A stretch of DNA of 64,000 bases from Sutcliffiella horikoshii (GCF_021991925.1 NZ_RXZI01000001.1:186001-250000), one strand, 5' to 3'. Positions 35,810 to 45,249 are shown, counted from the stretch's first letter. The notes: generated by a model not told the origin, from the letters alone. A program made the numbers and translations.

Positions 35810-37378
35810 TTGAAGCTGAAAATAACAATACTCGAAACAAGCGATGTACATGGCTCTATCATGCCCTTAAACTATGGAAACAATGAAGCGGCGGCCCTTG
35901 GCCTGGCAAAAGTATCAACAGTCATAAAAGAGGTTCGGAAAAAGAAAGAGCATATTCTATTAATCGATAATGGGGATTTGATACAAGGAACTCCTTTAAC
36001 CTATCATTATGTTAAAAAACAAACACAATTGGAAAATCCAATGATCACTGTGTTGAATCATCTGAACTATGATGCTGCTGTAGTCGGAAACCATGAATTT
36101 AATTACGGACTTGAAGTATTAAAGAATGCTGCGGAAGCATCAGGGTTCCCATGGTTATCCGCCAATATTCTCGACCAACAAAGTGGAACACCTTTTTTAG
36201 GAAGGCCATACTTGATTAAAACATTAGGTCCTATAAAGGTGGCGGTATTAGGTGTAACGACCCATTACATACCGAATTGGGAAAACCCTGACCATATCGA
36301 AAAACTTTCTTTTAAAGACGCTCTAGCATCCACCGAAAAATGGGTATCCCTCATTAAGGAAAAAGAAAACCCTGACTTATTAATTGTCAGCTATCACGGT
36401 GGTTTCGAGCGTGACCCGTCTACTGGGGAAGCAACAGAAAACCTTACCGGTGAAAATCAAGGCTATGATATCTGTAGCAAAATAAAGGGAATCGATGTCC
36501 TTCTGACGGGACACCAGCATCGGACCATTGCAACATCCATCCATGATGTCCTTGTCGTACAGCCGGGGGTGAATGGACAAATGGTAGGGAAAGCGGAAGT
36601 TACGTTTGAGAATGTAGATGGTAGATGGCAGGTCGTTTCAAAGGAAGCAGACCTTATATCTGTGGAGGGTTCAGAACCGGACCAAGAGGTGGTTACACTG
36701 ATTGAGGAATATGAAACGGCGACACAGGAATGGTTAGATTTGCCGATGGGGAAAATTAAGGGCGATATGCTTGTAAAGAATGCCAATGAAATACGTACCC
36801 AAGATAATGCCTTAATCGAATTCATCAATAATGTTCAAATGGAGGCTACTGGTGCTGCCATATCCAATACCGCTCTTTTTCATAACAATTCTCCTGGATT
36901 TCCTGCATATGTCACCATGAGGGATATTGTTTCAAACTATATCTACCCTAACACGTTGAAGGTGATTCGAATATCTGGCCAAGATATAAAAGATGCATTA
37001 GAGCGTTCCGCCTCCTATTTCATTATTGGCAGTAGCGGGGAATTGGAAGTTAATCCTTCTTTCACCACCCCAAAGCCTCAGCACTATAATTACGATATGT
37101 GGGAAGGAATCGAGTATATTCTGGATATAAGGAAGCCACTTGGAGAAAGAGTGGTAAAACTGAATAGAAACGGTATTCCGCTTGAAATGGGTGAAGAATT
37201 TGATGTGGTGATGAACAATTATCGGGCAGGTGGTGGAGGAGACTATTCCATGTATAAAGGGAAGGAGGTCGTAAAAGACATCCCGCTGGATATGTCCGAA
37301 TTAATCGCAAACTATATAATGGAAAACAAAGTGATCGAAGCAACTGTGAATGGAAATTGGAAGGTGATTTGGAAGTAG
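35810..37378 (+). CDS. Metallophosphatase / 5'-nucleotidase family protein
   Basis: A 522-residue two-domain protein. The calcineurin-like metallophosphatase domain (residues about 1-290) has the metal motifs ILETSDVHGS, DNGDLIQGT, VVGNHEFNYG and LTGHQHRTI. The C-terminal 5'-nucleotidase domain (about 330-500) contains the NNYRAGGGGDY substrate loop. It starts at TTG (35810), with TTAGGAGG about six bases ahead. No signal peptide is present, unlike most relatives (YfkN-like), so it acts in the cytoplasm or the true start is different. The position after phnDCEE suggests a role in phosphorus scavenging from nucleotides, by inference. Confidence 0.85.
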   Translation: MKLKITILETSDVHGSIMPLNYGNNEAAALGLAKVSTVIKEVRKKKEHILLIDNGDLIQGTPLTYHYVKKQTQLENPMITVLNHLNYDAAVVGNHEFNYGLEVLKNAAEASGFPWLSANILDQQSGTPFLGRPYLIKTLGPIKVAVLGVTTHYIPNWENPDHIEKLSFKDALASTEKWVSLIKEKENPDLLIVSYHGGFERDPSTGEATENLTGENQGYDICSKIKGIDVLLTGHQHRTIATSIHDVLVVQPGVNGQMVGKAEVTFENVDGRWQVVSKEADLISVEGSEPDQEVVTLIEEYETATQEWLDLPMGKIKGDMLVKNANEIRTQDNALIEFINNVQMEATGAAISNTALFHNNSPGFPAYVTMRDIVSNYIYPNTLKVIRISGQDIKDALERSASYFIIGSSGELEVNPSFTTPKPQHYNYDMWEGIEYILDIRKPLGERVVKLNRNGIPLEMGEEFDVVMNNYRAGGGGDYSMYKGKEVVKDIPLDMSELIANYIMENKVIEATVNGNWKVIWK

Positions 37379-37463
37379 AGGTTATGCTGTTAACACATTT
37401 CTCCTTCAGGGTGTTTGAAGCTTGGTGCGGAGATGAACAGCGGAGTATACAGGGTATTCTTAA

Positions 37464-37541
37464 TTGACAATTTCTAGAATATAGATTGACGAAACCCTTG
37501 AATTACTATACCATTAGTTTTAATTCAAGATATTCTAGAAA
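37464..37541 (+). promoter_or_regulatory. mhqR promoter region with paired TTTCTAGAATAT sites
   Basis: TTTCTAGAATAT (37471-37482) and its exact reverse complement ATATTCTAGAAA (37530-37541) flank a candidate promoter TTGACG-N17-TACCAT (37486-37514). Each site is itself palindromic at TTCTAGAA. The second touches the mhqR ribosome site. Binding by MhqR as autorepressor is inferred; the sites do not match the B. subtilis MhqR operator as I recall it. Confidence 0.5.
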
Positions 37542-37555
37542 AAGGAATGACTATT

Positions 37556-38008
37556 ATGGCTGAAAGACATGAGCTGGATACATCTTTAAAGTTATTTATC
37601 GTACTATCACGAGCTTTCCGTGCAGTAAACGATCAAGCGAATCAATCCATTCAAAGTTTCAACTTAAACCCGACTGAATTTGCAGTACTCGAACTTCTTT
37701 ATCATAAAGGCGATCAGCCACTTCAGCAAATCGGTGGAAAAATACTATTGGCAAGTGGCAGTATCACCTATGTGGTAGACAAGTTAGAAAGCAAAGGGCT
37801 TCTTGCCCGTAAAGCCTGTCCAAAAGACAGAAGGGTCACGTATGCACAGATCACGGAGGATGGAAAAAAGCTGCTCCAAGAAATCTTCCCGAAGCATGAA
37901 CAACACATCCACGACCTACTACACGGCTTAACGCAACAAGAAAAAGAACAAGCCATCGAACTAATCAAAAAACTAGGACTCAACGTAACAGCAACCTCAA
38001 AAAAATGA
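37556..38008 (+). CDS. mhqR: MarR-family regulator MhqR
   Basis: A 150-residue MarR protein. The winged helix spans about residues 35-100, including the highly conserved LNPTEFAVLELLYHKGDQPL, ASGSITYVVDKLE and DRRVTYAQIT. These stretches are nearly identical to B. subtilis MhqR, the repressor of quinone and azo-compound resistance genes. The ATG at 37556 is chosen because AAAGGA stands nine bases upstream; the ATG at 37547 abuts that site. The stop codon lies within the following terminator. Confidence 0.88.
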   Translation: MAERHELDTSLKLFIVLSRAFRAVNDQANQSIQSFNLNPTEFAVLELLYHKGDQPLQQIGGKILLASGSITYVVDKLESKGLLARKACPKDRRVTYAQITEDGKKLLQEIFPKHEQHIHDLLHGLTQQEKEQAIELIKKLGLNVTATSKK

Positions 38009-38034
38009 CCTTCAAAGCAGAAGGTCATTTTTTT
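38001..38034 (+). terminator. Terminator at the end of mhqR
   Basis: AAATGACCTTC / GAAGGTCATTT stem with an AAAGCA loop and a T7 tail. Confidence 0.9.
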
Positions 38035-38138
38035 GTCGTGAAAAAAACTTACAAAGGGGGACAGACCCCACAAGGATTTTCACCATCCATGTCGAATACA
38101 TATAAAGGTGAAGTCTGTTTATAAAGGGGATAATACAT

Positions 38139-39833
38139 ATGAGATTTGAGGATTTTAGTTATACGCGTCCGAATGTGGATGAGGTGGAAAAGAAATTTAT
38201 GGCTGCTTTGGAGAGATTTGAGGCGGCAGGTTCTGTTGAAGAGCAGGAGAAGGCGATTCAGGAGATCAATGATATTCGCAACCATATAAGCACGGACTTT
38301 AATTTGGTGTATATTCGACATTCGATTGACACAAATGATGAGTTTTATAAAGAGGAGCAAGATTTCCTGGATGAGATCGAGCCTCTGACAAAGTCTTGGG
38401 ATACCAAATTCTATCAAGCACTTGTTAAATCAACTTTTCGCACAGAATTGGAAGCGAAATGGGGAACGCAACTTTTCGCCTTGGCAGAGTGTGAATTAAA
38501 AACGTTTGATGATTCCATTATCGAGGACCTGCAGCTTGAAAATAAGCTCAGTACGAAATACTCCAAACTGGTCGCATCTGCAAAAATCGATTTTAACGGG
38601 GAAGAGCTGACTCTTGCGCAATTGGATCCTTTTACAGAGTCGGAAGACCGTGAAGTACGTAAAAAGGCAAGCGAAGCAAAGTTCGGTTTCTTCCAGGATA
38701 ACCAGGAAGAATTTGATGAAATCTTTGATCAACTTGTGAAAGTCCGTACCAAAATGGCAAAAAAACTTGGCTACGAAAACTTCGTGGAGCTTGGCTATGC
38801 ACGAATGACACGTACGGATTATAATGCGGAAATGGTAGCGAAATTCCGTGATCAAGTGAAGGAATCCATTGTGCCTCTTGTAGGAAAACTTGCAGAAAGA
38901 CAGCAGGAACGTATTGGTGTCGATGCCTTGAAGTATTATGATGAAGGATTTAAATTTAAATCTGGAAACGCAAAACCTAAAGGGACTCCAGAATGGATCA
39001 TAGAAAATGGAAAGCAGATGTATGAAGAGCTTTCCGAGGAAACAAAAGAGTTCTTCCAATTTATGATTGATAAGAACCTGATGGACCTAGTTGCGAAGAA
39101 AGGGAAAGAGGCTGGTGGATATTGCACGTATATCCCAACCTATAAAACACCTTATATCTTCTCAAACTTTAATGGTACTAGCGGTGATATTGACGTTCTT
39201 ACCCATGAAGCGGGACATGCCTTCCAAGTGTATATGAGCCGTGACTTTGATGTGCCGGAATATAACTGGCCTACTTACGAAGCTTGTGAGATTCACTCCA
39301 TGAGCATGGAGTTTTTCACTTGGCCGTGGATGAAGTTGTTCTTTAAAGAAGACACCGAGAAGTACAAATTCTCCCATTTGAGTGGCGCTATTTCTTTCCT
39401 TCCATACGGTGTGGCAGTAGATGAATTCCAACATTTCGTTTATGAGAATCCGGAAGCCACTCCTGCTGAAAGAAGCAAGGCGTGGAGAGAAATAGAACAG
39501 AAATATATGCCTGGCCGTGATTATGAGGGGAACGCTTATTTGGAATCAGGGAGATTCTGGCAGCGACAAGGCCATATTTACCGCAGTCCATTCTATTATA
39601 TTGATTACACATTAGCGCAAATCTGTGCATTACAATATTGGAAATTGTCTCAAGAAAACGCCGAAGCAGCTTGGAAATCTTACTTGGAGCTTTGCAAACA
39701 AGGTGGTAGCAAGTCATTTGTAGATTTAGTGAAATTCGCAGGCCTTCGCTCCCCATTCGAGGACGGTTGCGTAGAGTCGGTTGTAGGTGAAATTGAGTCT
39801 TATCTTAATGATGTAAATGATAAGGCATTATAA
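38139..39833 (+). CDS. M3-family oligoendopeptidase (PepF-like)
   Basis: A 564-residue zinc metallopeptidase of family M3. The zinc motif is LTHEAGHAFQVYMS with the third ligand downstream in YEACEIHSMSMEFF. The long helical N-terminal half forms the substrate channel. It should cleave short peptides in the cytosol; no signal peptide is present. It is monocistronic with terminators on both sides. Confidence 0.93.
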   Translation: MRFEDFSYTRPNVDEVEKKFMAALERFEAAGSVEEQEKAIQEINDIRNHISTDFNLVYIRHSIDTNDEFYKEEQDFLDEIEPLTKSWDTKFYQALVKSTFRTELEAKWGTQLFALAECELKTFDDSIIEDLQLENKLSTKYSKLVASAKIDFNGEELTLAQLDPFTESEDREVRKKASEAKFGFFQDNQEEFDEIFDQLVKVRTKMAKKLGYENFVELGYARMTRTDYNAEMVAKFRDQVKESIVPLVGKLAERQQERIGVDALKYYDEGFKFKSGNAKPKGTPEWIIENGKQMYEELSEETKEFFQFMIDKNLMDLVAKKGKEAGGYCTYIPTYKTPYIFSNFNGTSGDIDVLTHEAGHAFQVYMSRDFDVPEYNWPTYEACEIHSMSMEFFTWPWMKLFFKEDTEKYKFSHLSGAISFLPYGVAVDEFQHFVYENPEATPAERSKAWREIEQKYMPGRDYEGNAYLESGRFWQRQGHIYRSPFYYIDYTLAQICALQYWKLSQENAEAAWKSYLELCKQGGSKSFVDLVKFAGLRSPFEDGCVESVVGEIESYLNDVNDKAL

Positions 39834-39841
39834 AAGGCTTT

Positions 39842-39870
39842 AAGCTGTCGTATTTTTTACGGCAGCTTTT
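39842..39870 (+). terminator. Terminator after the M3 peptidase gene
   Basis: AAGCTGTCGTA / TACGGCAGCTT stem (one G-U pair) with a T5 loop and a TT tail. Confidence 0.8.
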
Positions 39871-40043
39871 ACTTTGGCTTTTTCTTTCCCTTTTTGCGCA
39901 AATTTTGTAGAATAGAGGGTAAAGTATTACCTAAATAGATGATAAACATTCATCAAAATTTTTAGCAAAAAGCGGTAAGGTACATAAGGATTTTAATGAA
40001 GATACTATAATTAACATTTTTAGTATCAGAAAAGGAAGTGACG

Positions 40044-41537
40044 ATGGTGAAGACGAATGTTTTATTATCCAATGTTTCAACTATAAAAGTGTATGGAGAG
40101 TTTCCTCTCTCCGTTTCTAATATTTTTTCTGATTCTAGACAAGTGACTACGGATTCCGTTTTTGTCTGCATTAAAGGCTATACAGTGGACGGACACCGCT
40201 ACATTGCATCTGCCATTGAAAAAGGTGCCAGTGTCATTGTGGTGCAGGAGCTACCAGAACAATTAGATGAGCGTGTTTGTTATGTGCATGTAAGGGACAC
40301 GGAAAGAGCGCTGGGCCAACTTGCAAATAAGTTCTTTGATTATCCATCCACTAAACTACGAATTGTAGGGGTTACCGGGACTAACGGCAAAACGACGGTT
40401 TCTAGTGTCATCAATAATGTCATGAGAAGAGAAGGTTATAAAACCGGCCTGAGCGGTACGATTGAAATTGACATTGATGGGGAGAAATTCGAGAGCAAGA
40501 ACACGACAAGCGATGTGCTTACCATGCAACGTATGCTAAAAGATATGGTAGAAGCAGGTGTAACGGATGTAGTAATGGAAGTATCCTCTCATGGTTTGAT
40601 CCTAGGAAGACTTGCAGGGGTGGAATTCCAGAACGGTGTATTTACCAACCTTACACAAGATCATCTTGACTTCCATGGTACGATGGAGCATTACAAAAAT
40701 GCAAAAGGGTTGCTATTTGCTCAGCTTGGACAAGATTTTCGCAAGGATAAAGCAGCTATTTTGAATGCTGATGATGAGGCAAGCAAGGATTATATCACCA
40801 TGACAAGTGCAAGGATCATCACATATGGCATTAAAAACGATGCGGACTTTAAAGCAAAGGATATCAAGTTCTTCGAGAACAAAACCTCCTTTACCCTTAA
40901 TACGAACTTTGGTGAGTTTGAGATGGAAATTCCGTTCGTCGGGGAATTCAATGTGTATAATATCCTTTCGGTCATTTGTGTATTGTGGGATAAAGGTATG
41001 CCATTTGAAAGGATATTGAATCATCTAAAAGAAACACCTCCACCAAGTGGTCGCATGCAAACATTGAATACAGGTGATAAGCGGACTGTCATCATTGACT
41101 ACGCACATACCGAAGATGCAATCGGCAAGGTATTGGACAGTATCAGGATGTTTTCCAAACAGAAGATTATCTCCATAATTGGTACAGGGGGCGGAAGAGA
41201 TAAAGACAAACGTCCGAAGATGGGTAGAATTGCTACCGAGAAATCCGAATATGTCATTTTTACTACGGATAACCCATTAGACGAACCTGGTGAAGAGATC
41301 GTAGAGGGTATGGCTGCAGGAGCCATCCATGATAAATTCGAATGCATTCCGGACCGCGAGCAGGCAATCATCCGAGCAGTGGAGGTTGCAGGTGAAGGAG
41401 ATGTTATCCTCATCGCAGGTAAGGGGCATGAGAATTATCAATTGATTGGAAAAGAATCTGTACCGTTTGATGAAAAAGAAATAACACTCAAGGCAGTTAA
41501 AGCCTTTCCATTAACTGAAACAATTCCGACAACATAA
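40044..41537 (+). CDS. MurE-type Mur ligase (second, atypical copy)
   Basis: A 497-residue ATP-dependent ligase of the MurE subfamily. The ATP loop is VTGTNGKTT near residue 110. TSDVLTMQRMLKDM and VMEVSSHGLILGR bind UDP-MurNAc-dipeptide, NLTQDHLDFHGTMEHY is the central motif and IDYAHTEDAI the C-terminal one. MurE enzymes adding meso-diaminopimelate carry DNPR; here the loop near residue 408 reads TDNPLDEPGEE, so the added amino acid may differ. It stands alone, far from a dcw cluster, and so is probably a paralogue of the housekeeping MurE. The ATG at 40044 is favoured over the GTG at 40038 by distance from AAAGGAAG. Confidence 0.8.
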   Translation: MVKTNVLLSNVSTIKVYGEFPLSVSNIFSDSRQVTTDSVFVCIKGYTVDGHRYIASAIEKGASVIVVQELPEQLDERVCYVHVRDTERALGQLANKFFDYPSTKLRIVGVTGTNGKTTVSSVINNVMRREGYKTGLSGTIEIDIDGEKFESKNTTSDVLTMQRMLKDMVEAGVTDVVMEVSSHGLILGRLAGVEFQNGVFTNLTQDHLDFHGTMEHYKNAKGLLFAQLGQDFRKDKAAILNADDEASKDYITMTSARIITYGIKNDADFKAKDIKFFENKTSFTLNTNFGEFEMEIPFVGEFNVYNILSVICVLWDKGMPFERILNHLKETPPPSGRMQTLNTGDKRTVIIDYAHTEDAIGKVLDSIRMFSKQKIISIIGTGGGRDKDKRPKMGRIATEKSEYVIFTTDNPLDEPGEEIVEGMAAGAIHDKFECIPDREQAIIRAVEVAGEGDVILIAGKGHENYQLIGKESVPFDEKEITLKAVKAFPLTETIPTT

Positions 41538-41554
41538 AGAACAGGAAACGGGCT

Positions 41555-41602
41555 GACTAGTTGATAGTTCACTTATTGGACCATCAGCTAGTCATCTTTT
41601 TG
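41555..41602 (+). terminator. Terminator after the MurE-type gene
   Basis: GACTAGTTGAT / ATCAGCTAGTC stem (one G-U pair), long loop, ATCTTTTTGG tail. Confidence 0.7.
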
Positions 41603-41655
41603 GTCAATGGAGTTTTTTGATTATTATGTCAAAGTTGATAGGGGATGAAAACAAA

Positions 41656-42555
41656 ATGGGGAAAACGCTAGGGGTATTATTATTCATTCTTCTGATTACA
41701 TTTGGGTGTTCAAGTAATTCTCCGGTCATACAGGAAAAACCTGAAGATAGCAATATGAAGAATCATAGTGTGGGAAATACCTCTGAAGTTGATGAAGCAG
41801 AGGAAAAAGCGGAAGAAGTAAAAAAGGACGAACAAAGACAAGGGATTAATGAGCTTGCCTTAGAAGTAAGTGGGAAAGTGTATGGTGATTCGTCGCAATT
41901 TTCTGAGTATGTATCCGGAGTGAAAACCAGAATGGATACAAAAGAAAAAGTTATATCGCTGACTCTAGACGCCTGTGGTGGAGAATTTGGAAGTGGATAT
42001 GATGAAAAGTTAATATCCTTTTTAATTGAAAATAATATAAAGGCCGATTTGTTCGTCAATGCAAGATGGATTGATGCCCAATATGAAGCGTTTTTAGAGT
42101 TATCCCAAAACCCTTTATTCACGATACAGAATCATGGTACCAAGCATAAACCATTGTCCACTTCCCCTAGGAGTGCATGGGGAATAGCAAGCACTTCCAC
42201 GAAGGAAGAGATCATCGGTGAAATAATGGATAACCAATTAAAAATTTATGATATAACGGGAACCATTCCTAAATACTTCCGATCAGGAACCGCCTTTTAT
42301 GATGAGATATCTGTCCAAATTGCAGAGGATTTGGGAGTTCAGATAGTTAATTTTGATGTGATAGGAGACGGTGGAGCTACTTTTACAAAACAGGAAGTAG
42401 TTCAAGAAATGCTTAAAGCACAGCCAGGTTCCATTATTATCCTGCATATGAACCAGCCTGAAAGCGAGACTGCAGAAGGGGTTAAAGAAGCAGTTGCCTC
42501 TCTCATCGAACAAGGCTTCAGCTTTGTCCACCTGCAGGATTATGAACTAGAGTAA
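41656..42555 (+). CDS. Polysaccharide deacetylase-family lipoprotein
   Basis: A 299-residue lipoprotein with lipobox ITFGC near residue 18 and a charged Glu/Lys linker. A NodB-type domain follows. Motif 1 reads ISLTLDACGGEFG instead of the usual TFDDG; the second motif NHGTKHKP keeps the metal histidines. RSGTAFYDEISVQIAEDLG and ILHMNQPES cover the later motifs. It may de-N-acetylate peptidoglycan or another envelope glycan. The ATG at 41656 follows AGGGGATGA; upstream starts would put charged residues before the signal peptide. Confidence 0.85.
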   Translation: MGKTLGVLLFILLITFGCSSNSPVIQEKPEDSNMKNHSVGNTSEVDEAEEKAEEVKKDEQRQGINELALEVSGKVYGDSSQFSEYVSGVKTRMDTKEKVISLTLDACGGEFGSGYDEKLISFLIENNIKADLFVNARWIDAQYEAFLELSQNPLFTIQNHGTKHKPLSTSPRSAWGIASTSTKEEIIGEIMDNQLKIYDITGTIPKYFRSGTAFYDEISVQIAEDLGVQIVNFDVIGDGGATFTKQEVVQEMLKAQPGSIIILHMNQPESETAEGVKEAVASLIEQGFSFVHLQDYELE

Positions 42556-42634
42556 ATTACATTTCTGTAACAAATGGATGAGTAACACATAATGAAAAAT
42601 TTACGGGTCACGATAAGTATGGGAGGTAAGTTTC

Positions 42635-42967
42635 GTGGCTTGTATGTTTCATGTGTTATTTTCATTTGTTCTGCTATTCAATGTTTCCGCTTGTCAATCG
42701 AAGACTAAGGTGGAGAATGCCGATTCGTTGATGCAGGACCAGATTGTCCAACAGAAAAAGCTCGACGTAATCGTGGAGGTAGAAAATGAAGTCGATGAAG
42801 TACTAAGGCTCATTAATTTACAGGGTTTAACTAGATATAACTTACTATTCATTGGCAATTCTCAAGACGAAAAAATGAAATTCTATATCCCTGAATTTAA
42901 AAGTAGGGGGTTCAGGCTGTATCGACGAGGTATAGGCTTGGATTTAAATAAAGAGTTGGATATTTAA
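42635..42967 (+). CDS. Small putative lipoprotein
   Basis: A 110-residue protein starting at GTG with GGGAGGT ahead. A signal peptide of about 19 residues ends in a lipobox (VSACQS). The rest is charged, with a predicted amphipathic helix at VEVENEVDEVLRLINLQG. No family recognised. It starts 80 bases after the deacetylase lipoprotein in the same direction and may be cotranscribed with it, suggesting an envelope function. Confidence 0.6.
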   Translation: MACMFHVLFSFVLLFNVSACQSKTKVENADSLMQDQIVQQKKLDVIVEVENEVDEVLRLINLQGLTRYNLLFIGNSQDEKMKFYIPEFKSRGFRLYRRGIGLDLNKELDI

Positions 42968-42982
42968 CGTTCTCTTCAACTA

Positions 42983-43013
42983 AAAAGAAGCAAGGGGCTA
43001 CCTTGCTTCTTTT
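42983..43013. terminator. Bidirectional terminator before clpE
   Basis: AAAAGAAGCAAGG / CCTTGCTTCTTTT, a perfect 13-bp stem with a GGCTA loop and T-runs in both directions. Confidence 0.9.
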
Positions 43014-43017
43014 CATA

Positions 43018-45153
43018 TCATAAAGCCTTTACTTCAATCTTACCTTCCAGTACATCAACCTGAATGGTCTTTGGTGTTTCGTTCTCTAACAGAAGATCTG
43101 TAATCGGATCTTCAATATGTTCCTGAATGACCCGACGTAGTGGTCTTGCACCATAAGCAGGGTGATAACCAAGCGCTGAAAGTTTTTCCTTCGCACTGTC
43201 TGAAACGCTTAAAGAACAGTCGCGTTCTTCTTTTAACATACCGTTTAGTTCATTGAGCATGATATCGACAATTTCAATTAGATGATCCTTTTTAAGCTGA
43301 GAGAATTCAATGATATTGTCAAAGCGGTTCAGGAATTCCGGTTTAAAGTAGTTGGTTAGATTTTCTACTATGGTACTTTCCACCGGGGAATCTAGGTTTT
43401 CAAAGCCTACGGTTATTTTCTTATCGGTGACACCTGCATTACTTGTCATGATGATTACCGTGTCTTTGAAGCTTACGGTCCTGCCTTGACTGTCCGTCAA
43501 TCTTCCATCTTCCATCACTTGAAGGAATAAGTGCAACACATCAGGATGTGCTTTTTCCATTTCATCAAGAAGAATGATGCTATATGGGTTTCTGCGGACC
43601 TTTTCTGTCAATTGTCCCGCTTCATCATGACCAATATATCCAGGAGGGGAACCAATCAACTTGGATACTGTATGCTTTTCCATATATTCACTCATATCAA
43701 AGCGAATATATGCATCTTTAGTTCCAAACAGTTCTTCTGCAAGGGATTTAGTAAGCTCCGTCTTTCCAACACCTGTAGGTCCGACGAACATGAATGCACC
43801 AATTGGGCGCTCTTTTCTCTTCAGGCCGGCCCGGCTTCTGCGGATAGCTTTGGTGATTTTTTTGACAGCCTCTTGCTGGCCTATCACTTTTTTATTTAGA
43901 TTGTTTTCCAGGTTTTTAAGCTTCTCTTGTTCATCAAGTTGCAGCTTTCCAATAGGGATCCCAGATATCTCTTCCATGATCTTTTGGATGTCTTCCACTG
44001 AAACCTGAGCTTTTTTCTTGTCTTCAGGTGTATCTGAATTTCTTATTGCTTCCAGCTTTTCCTCTTCGTCTCGCAATTTAGCGGCAGTTTCATAATCTTC
44101 CTTGGAAAGAGCTGCTTGTTTTTCTTTTTCAAGTTGAGACAGACGGGCATCAATCTGTTCCAAATCGATATGATCCAAGGTCAAATTCTTTCTTGAACCT
44201 GCTTCGTCCATCAGATCAATGGCTTTGTCAGGTAAAAAGCGATCTTGGATATAACGATGTGAAAGCTCCACACATGCTTTTATGGCATCTTCTTCATAAA
44301 CGACTTGGTGGTAATCCTCATATTTTGACTGAATTCCTTGAATGATTTTCAGTGCTTCGTCCGTTGAAGGTTCTTTCACTGAAACAGGTTGGAATCGACG
44401 TTCAAGCGCAGCATCTTTTTCAATTTGACGATACTCTTTCAAGGTGGTGGCGCCAACCAATTGCAGCTCCCCCCTTGCCAAAGCGGGCTTCAATATATTC
44501 CCGGCATCCATGGAGCCTTCAGCAGAACCAGCGCCAACAATCAGGTGTAACTCATCCACAAACAGTATGACGTTTTTTCTTTGTTGAAGTTCTGCGATGA
44601 CTTGCTTCAGACGCTCTTCGAATTGACCACGTATCCCTGTATTGGCAACAAGGGAAGCAACATCTAATAGATAGATTTCCTTGTTTTTTAGTTTAGCTGG
44701 AACATCGCCTTCCACAATCTTTAATGCCAAGCCTTCGACAATCGCGGTTTTACCAACCCCGGGCTCCCCTATCAATACAGGATTATTTTTATTTCGTCTA
44801 TTTAAAATTTCTATAACTCGTTTGATTTCTTTATCGCGACCAATAACTGGGTCAATCAACCCGGTTTTGGCAATGTTTGTGATGTTTTTACCTAGTTCAT
44901 CCAAAATTCCGCCATTACTCTTCTTCGCAATCTCTTGATTCTTGAAAGAAGAAGGTTGATGACTACCTTCTTTGGCTATACCATTCATAAATGGAAAGTC
45001 GGAGAATAAACCACTTGGAGTTGGAGATGTAAAGTTCGATCGTACTTCTTCAAAGCAGGTAGAGCACAAGACTATTTCCGTTTGTTCATTGTTGGATCGA
45101 AGTTTGAATTGAATGGTTGCACGGTTCACTTCACATTTTTGACATTTCATCAT
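43018..45153 (-). CDS. clpE: ATP-dependent Clp protease ATP-binding subunit ClpE
   Basis: A 711-residue Hsp100 unfoldase that feeds ClpP. The N-terminal zinc finger ([13 protein letters not shown] ... [10 protein letters not shown]) is the ClpE hallmark. The first AAA+ module has Walker [10 protein letters not shown] near residue 130. A UVR coiled segment lies in the middle ([18 protein letters not shown]). The second module has [23 protein letters not shown] and the arginine-finger region. The ATG at 45153 follows GGAGG at seven bases; the next codon is also ATG. Expression is controlled by CtsR, whose boxes cover the promoter. Confidence 0.96.
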   Translation of the reverse strand: MMKCQKCEVNRATIQFKLRSNNEQTEIVLCSTCFEEVRSNFTSPTPSGLFSDFPFMNGIAKEGSHQPSSFKNQEIAKKSNGGILDELGKNITNIAKTGLIDPVIGRDKEIKRVIEILNRRNKNNPVLIGEPGVGKTAIVEGLALKIVEGDVPAKLKNKEIYLLDVASLVANTGIRGQFEERLKQVIAELQQRKNVILFVDELHLIVGAGSAEGSMDAGNILKPALARGELQLVGATTLKEYRQIEKDAALERRFQPVSVKEPSTDEALKIIQGIQSKYEDYHQVVYEEDAIKACVELSHRYIQDRFLPDKAIDLMDEAGSRKNLTLDHIDLEQIDARLSQLEKEKQAALSKEDYETAAKLRDEEEKLEAIRNSDTPEDKKKAQVSVEDIQKIMEEISGIPIGKLQLDEQEKLKNLENNLNKKVIGQQEAVKKITKAIRRSRAGLKRKERPIGAFMFVGPTGVGKTELTKSLAEELFGTKDAYIRFDMSEYMEKHTVSKLIGSPPGYIGHDEAGQLTEKVRRNPYSIILLDEMEKAHPDVLHLFLQVMEDGRLTDSQGRTVSFKDTVIIMTSNAGVTDKKITVGFENLDSPVESTIVENLTNYFKPEFLNRFDNIIEFSQLKKDHLIEIVDIMLNELNGMLKEERDCSLSVSDSAKEKLSALGYHPAYGARPLRRVIQEHIEDPITDLLLENETPKTIQVDVLEGKIEVKAL

Positions 45154-45185
45154 TATGCTACCTCCTAATTTTTTATAAAATAAAG

Positions 45186-45249
45186 TTTGACTTATTTTGA
45201 CCTTTAAAGGTTGTAAGCTCATTATACTTTGACCTTTTCTGACTTTCAA
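45186..45249 (-). promoter_or_regulatory. clpE promoter overlapped by two CtsR boxes
   Basis: On the minus strand TTGAAA (45244-45249), a 17-base spacer and TATAAT (45221-45226). CtsR box GGTCAAA-ATA-AGTCAAA (45186-45202) lies just downstream of the expected start point. A second, AGTCAGA-AAA-GGTCAAA with one mismatch (45228-45244), fills the spacer between -35 and -10. Both keep the 7-3-7 heptad spacing of the CtsR consensus, so repression is expected in the absence of heat or protein stress. Confidence 0.88.
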
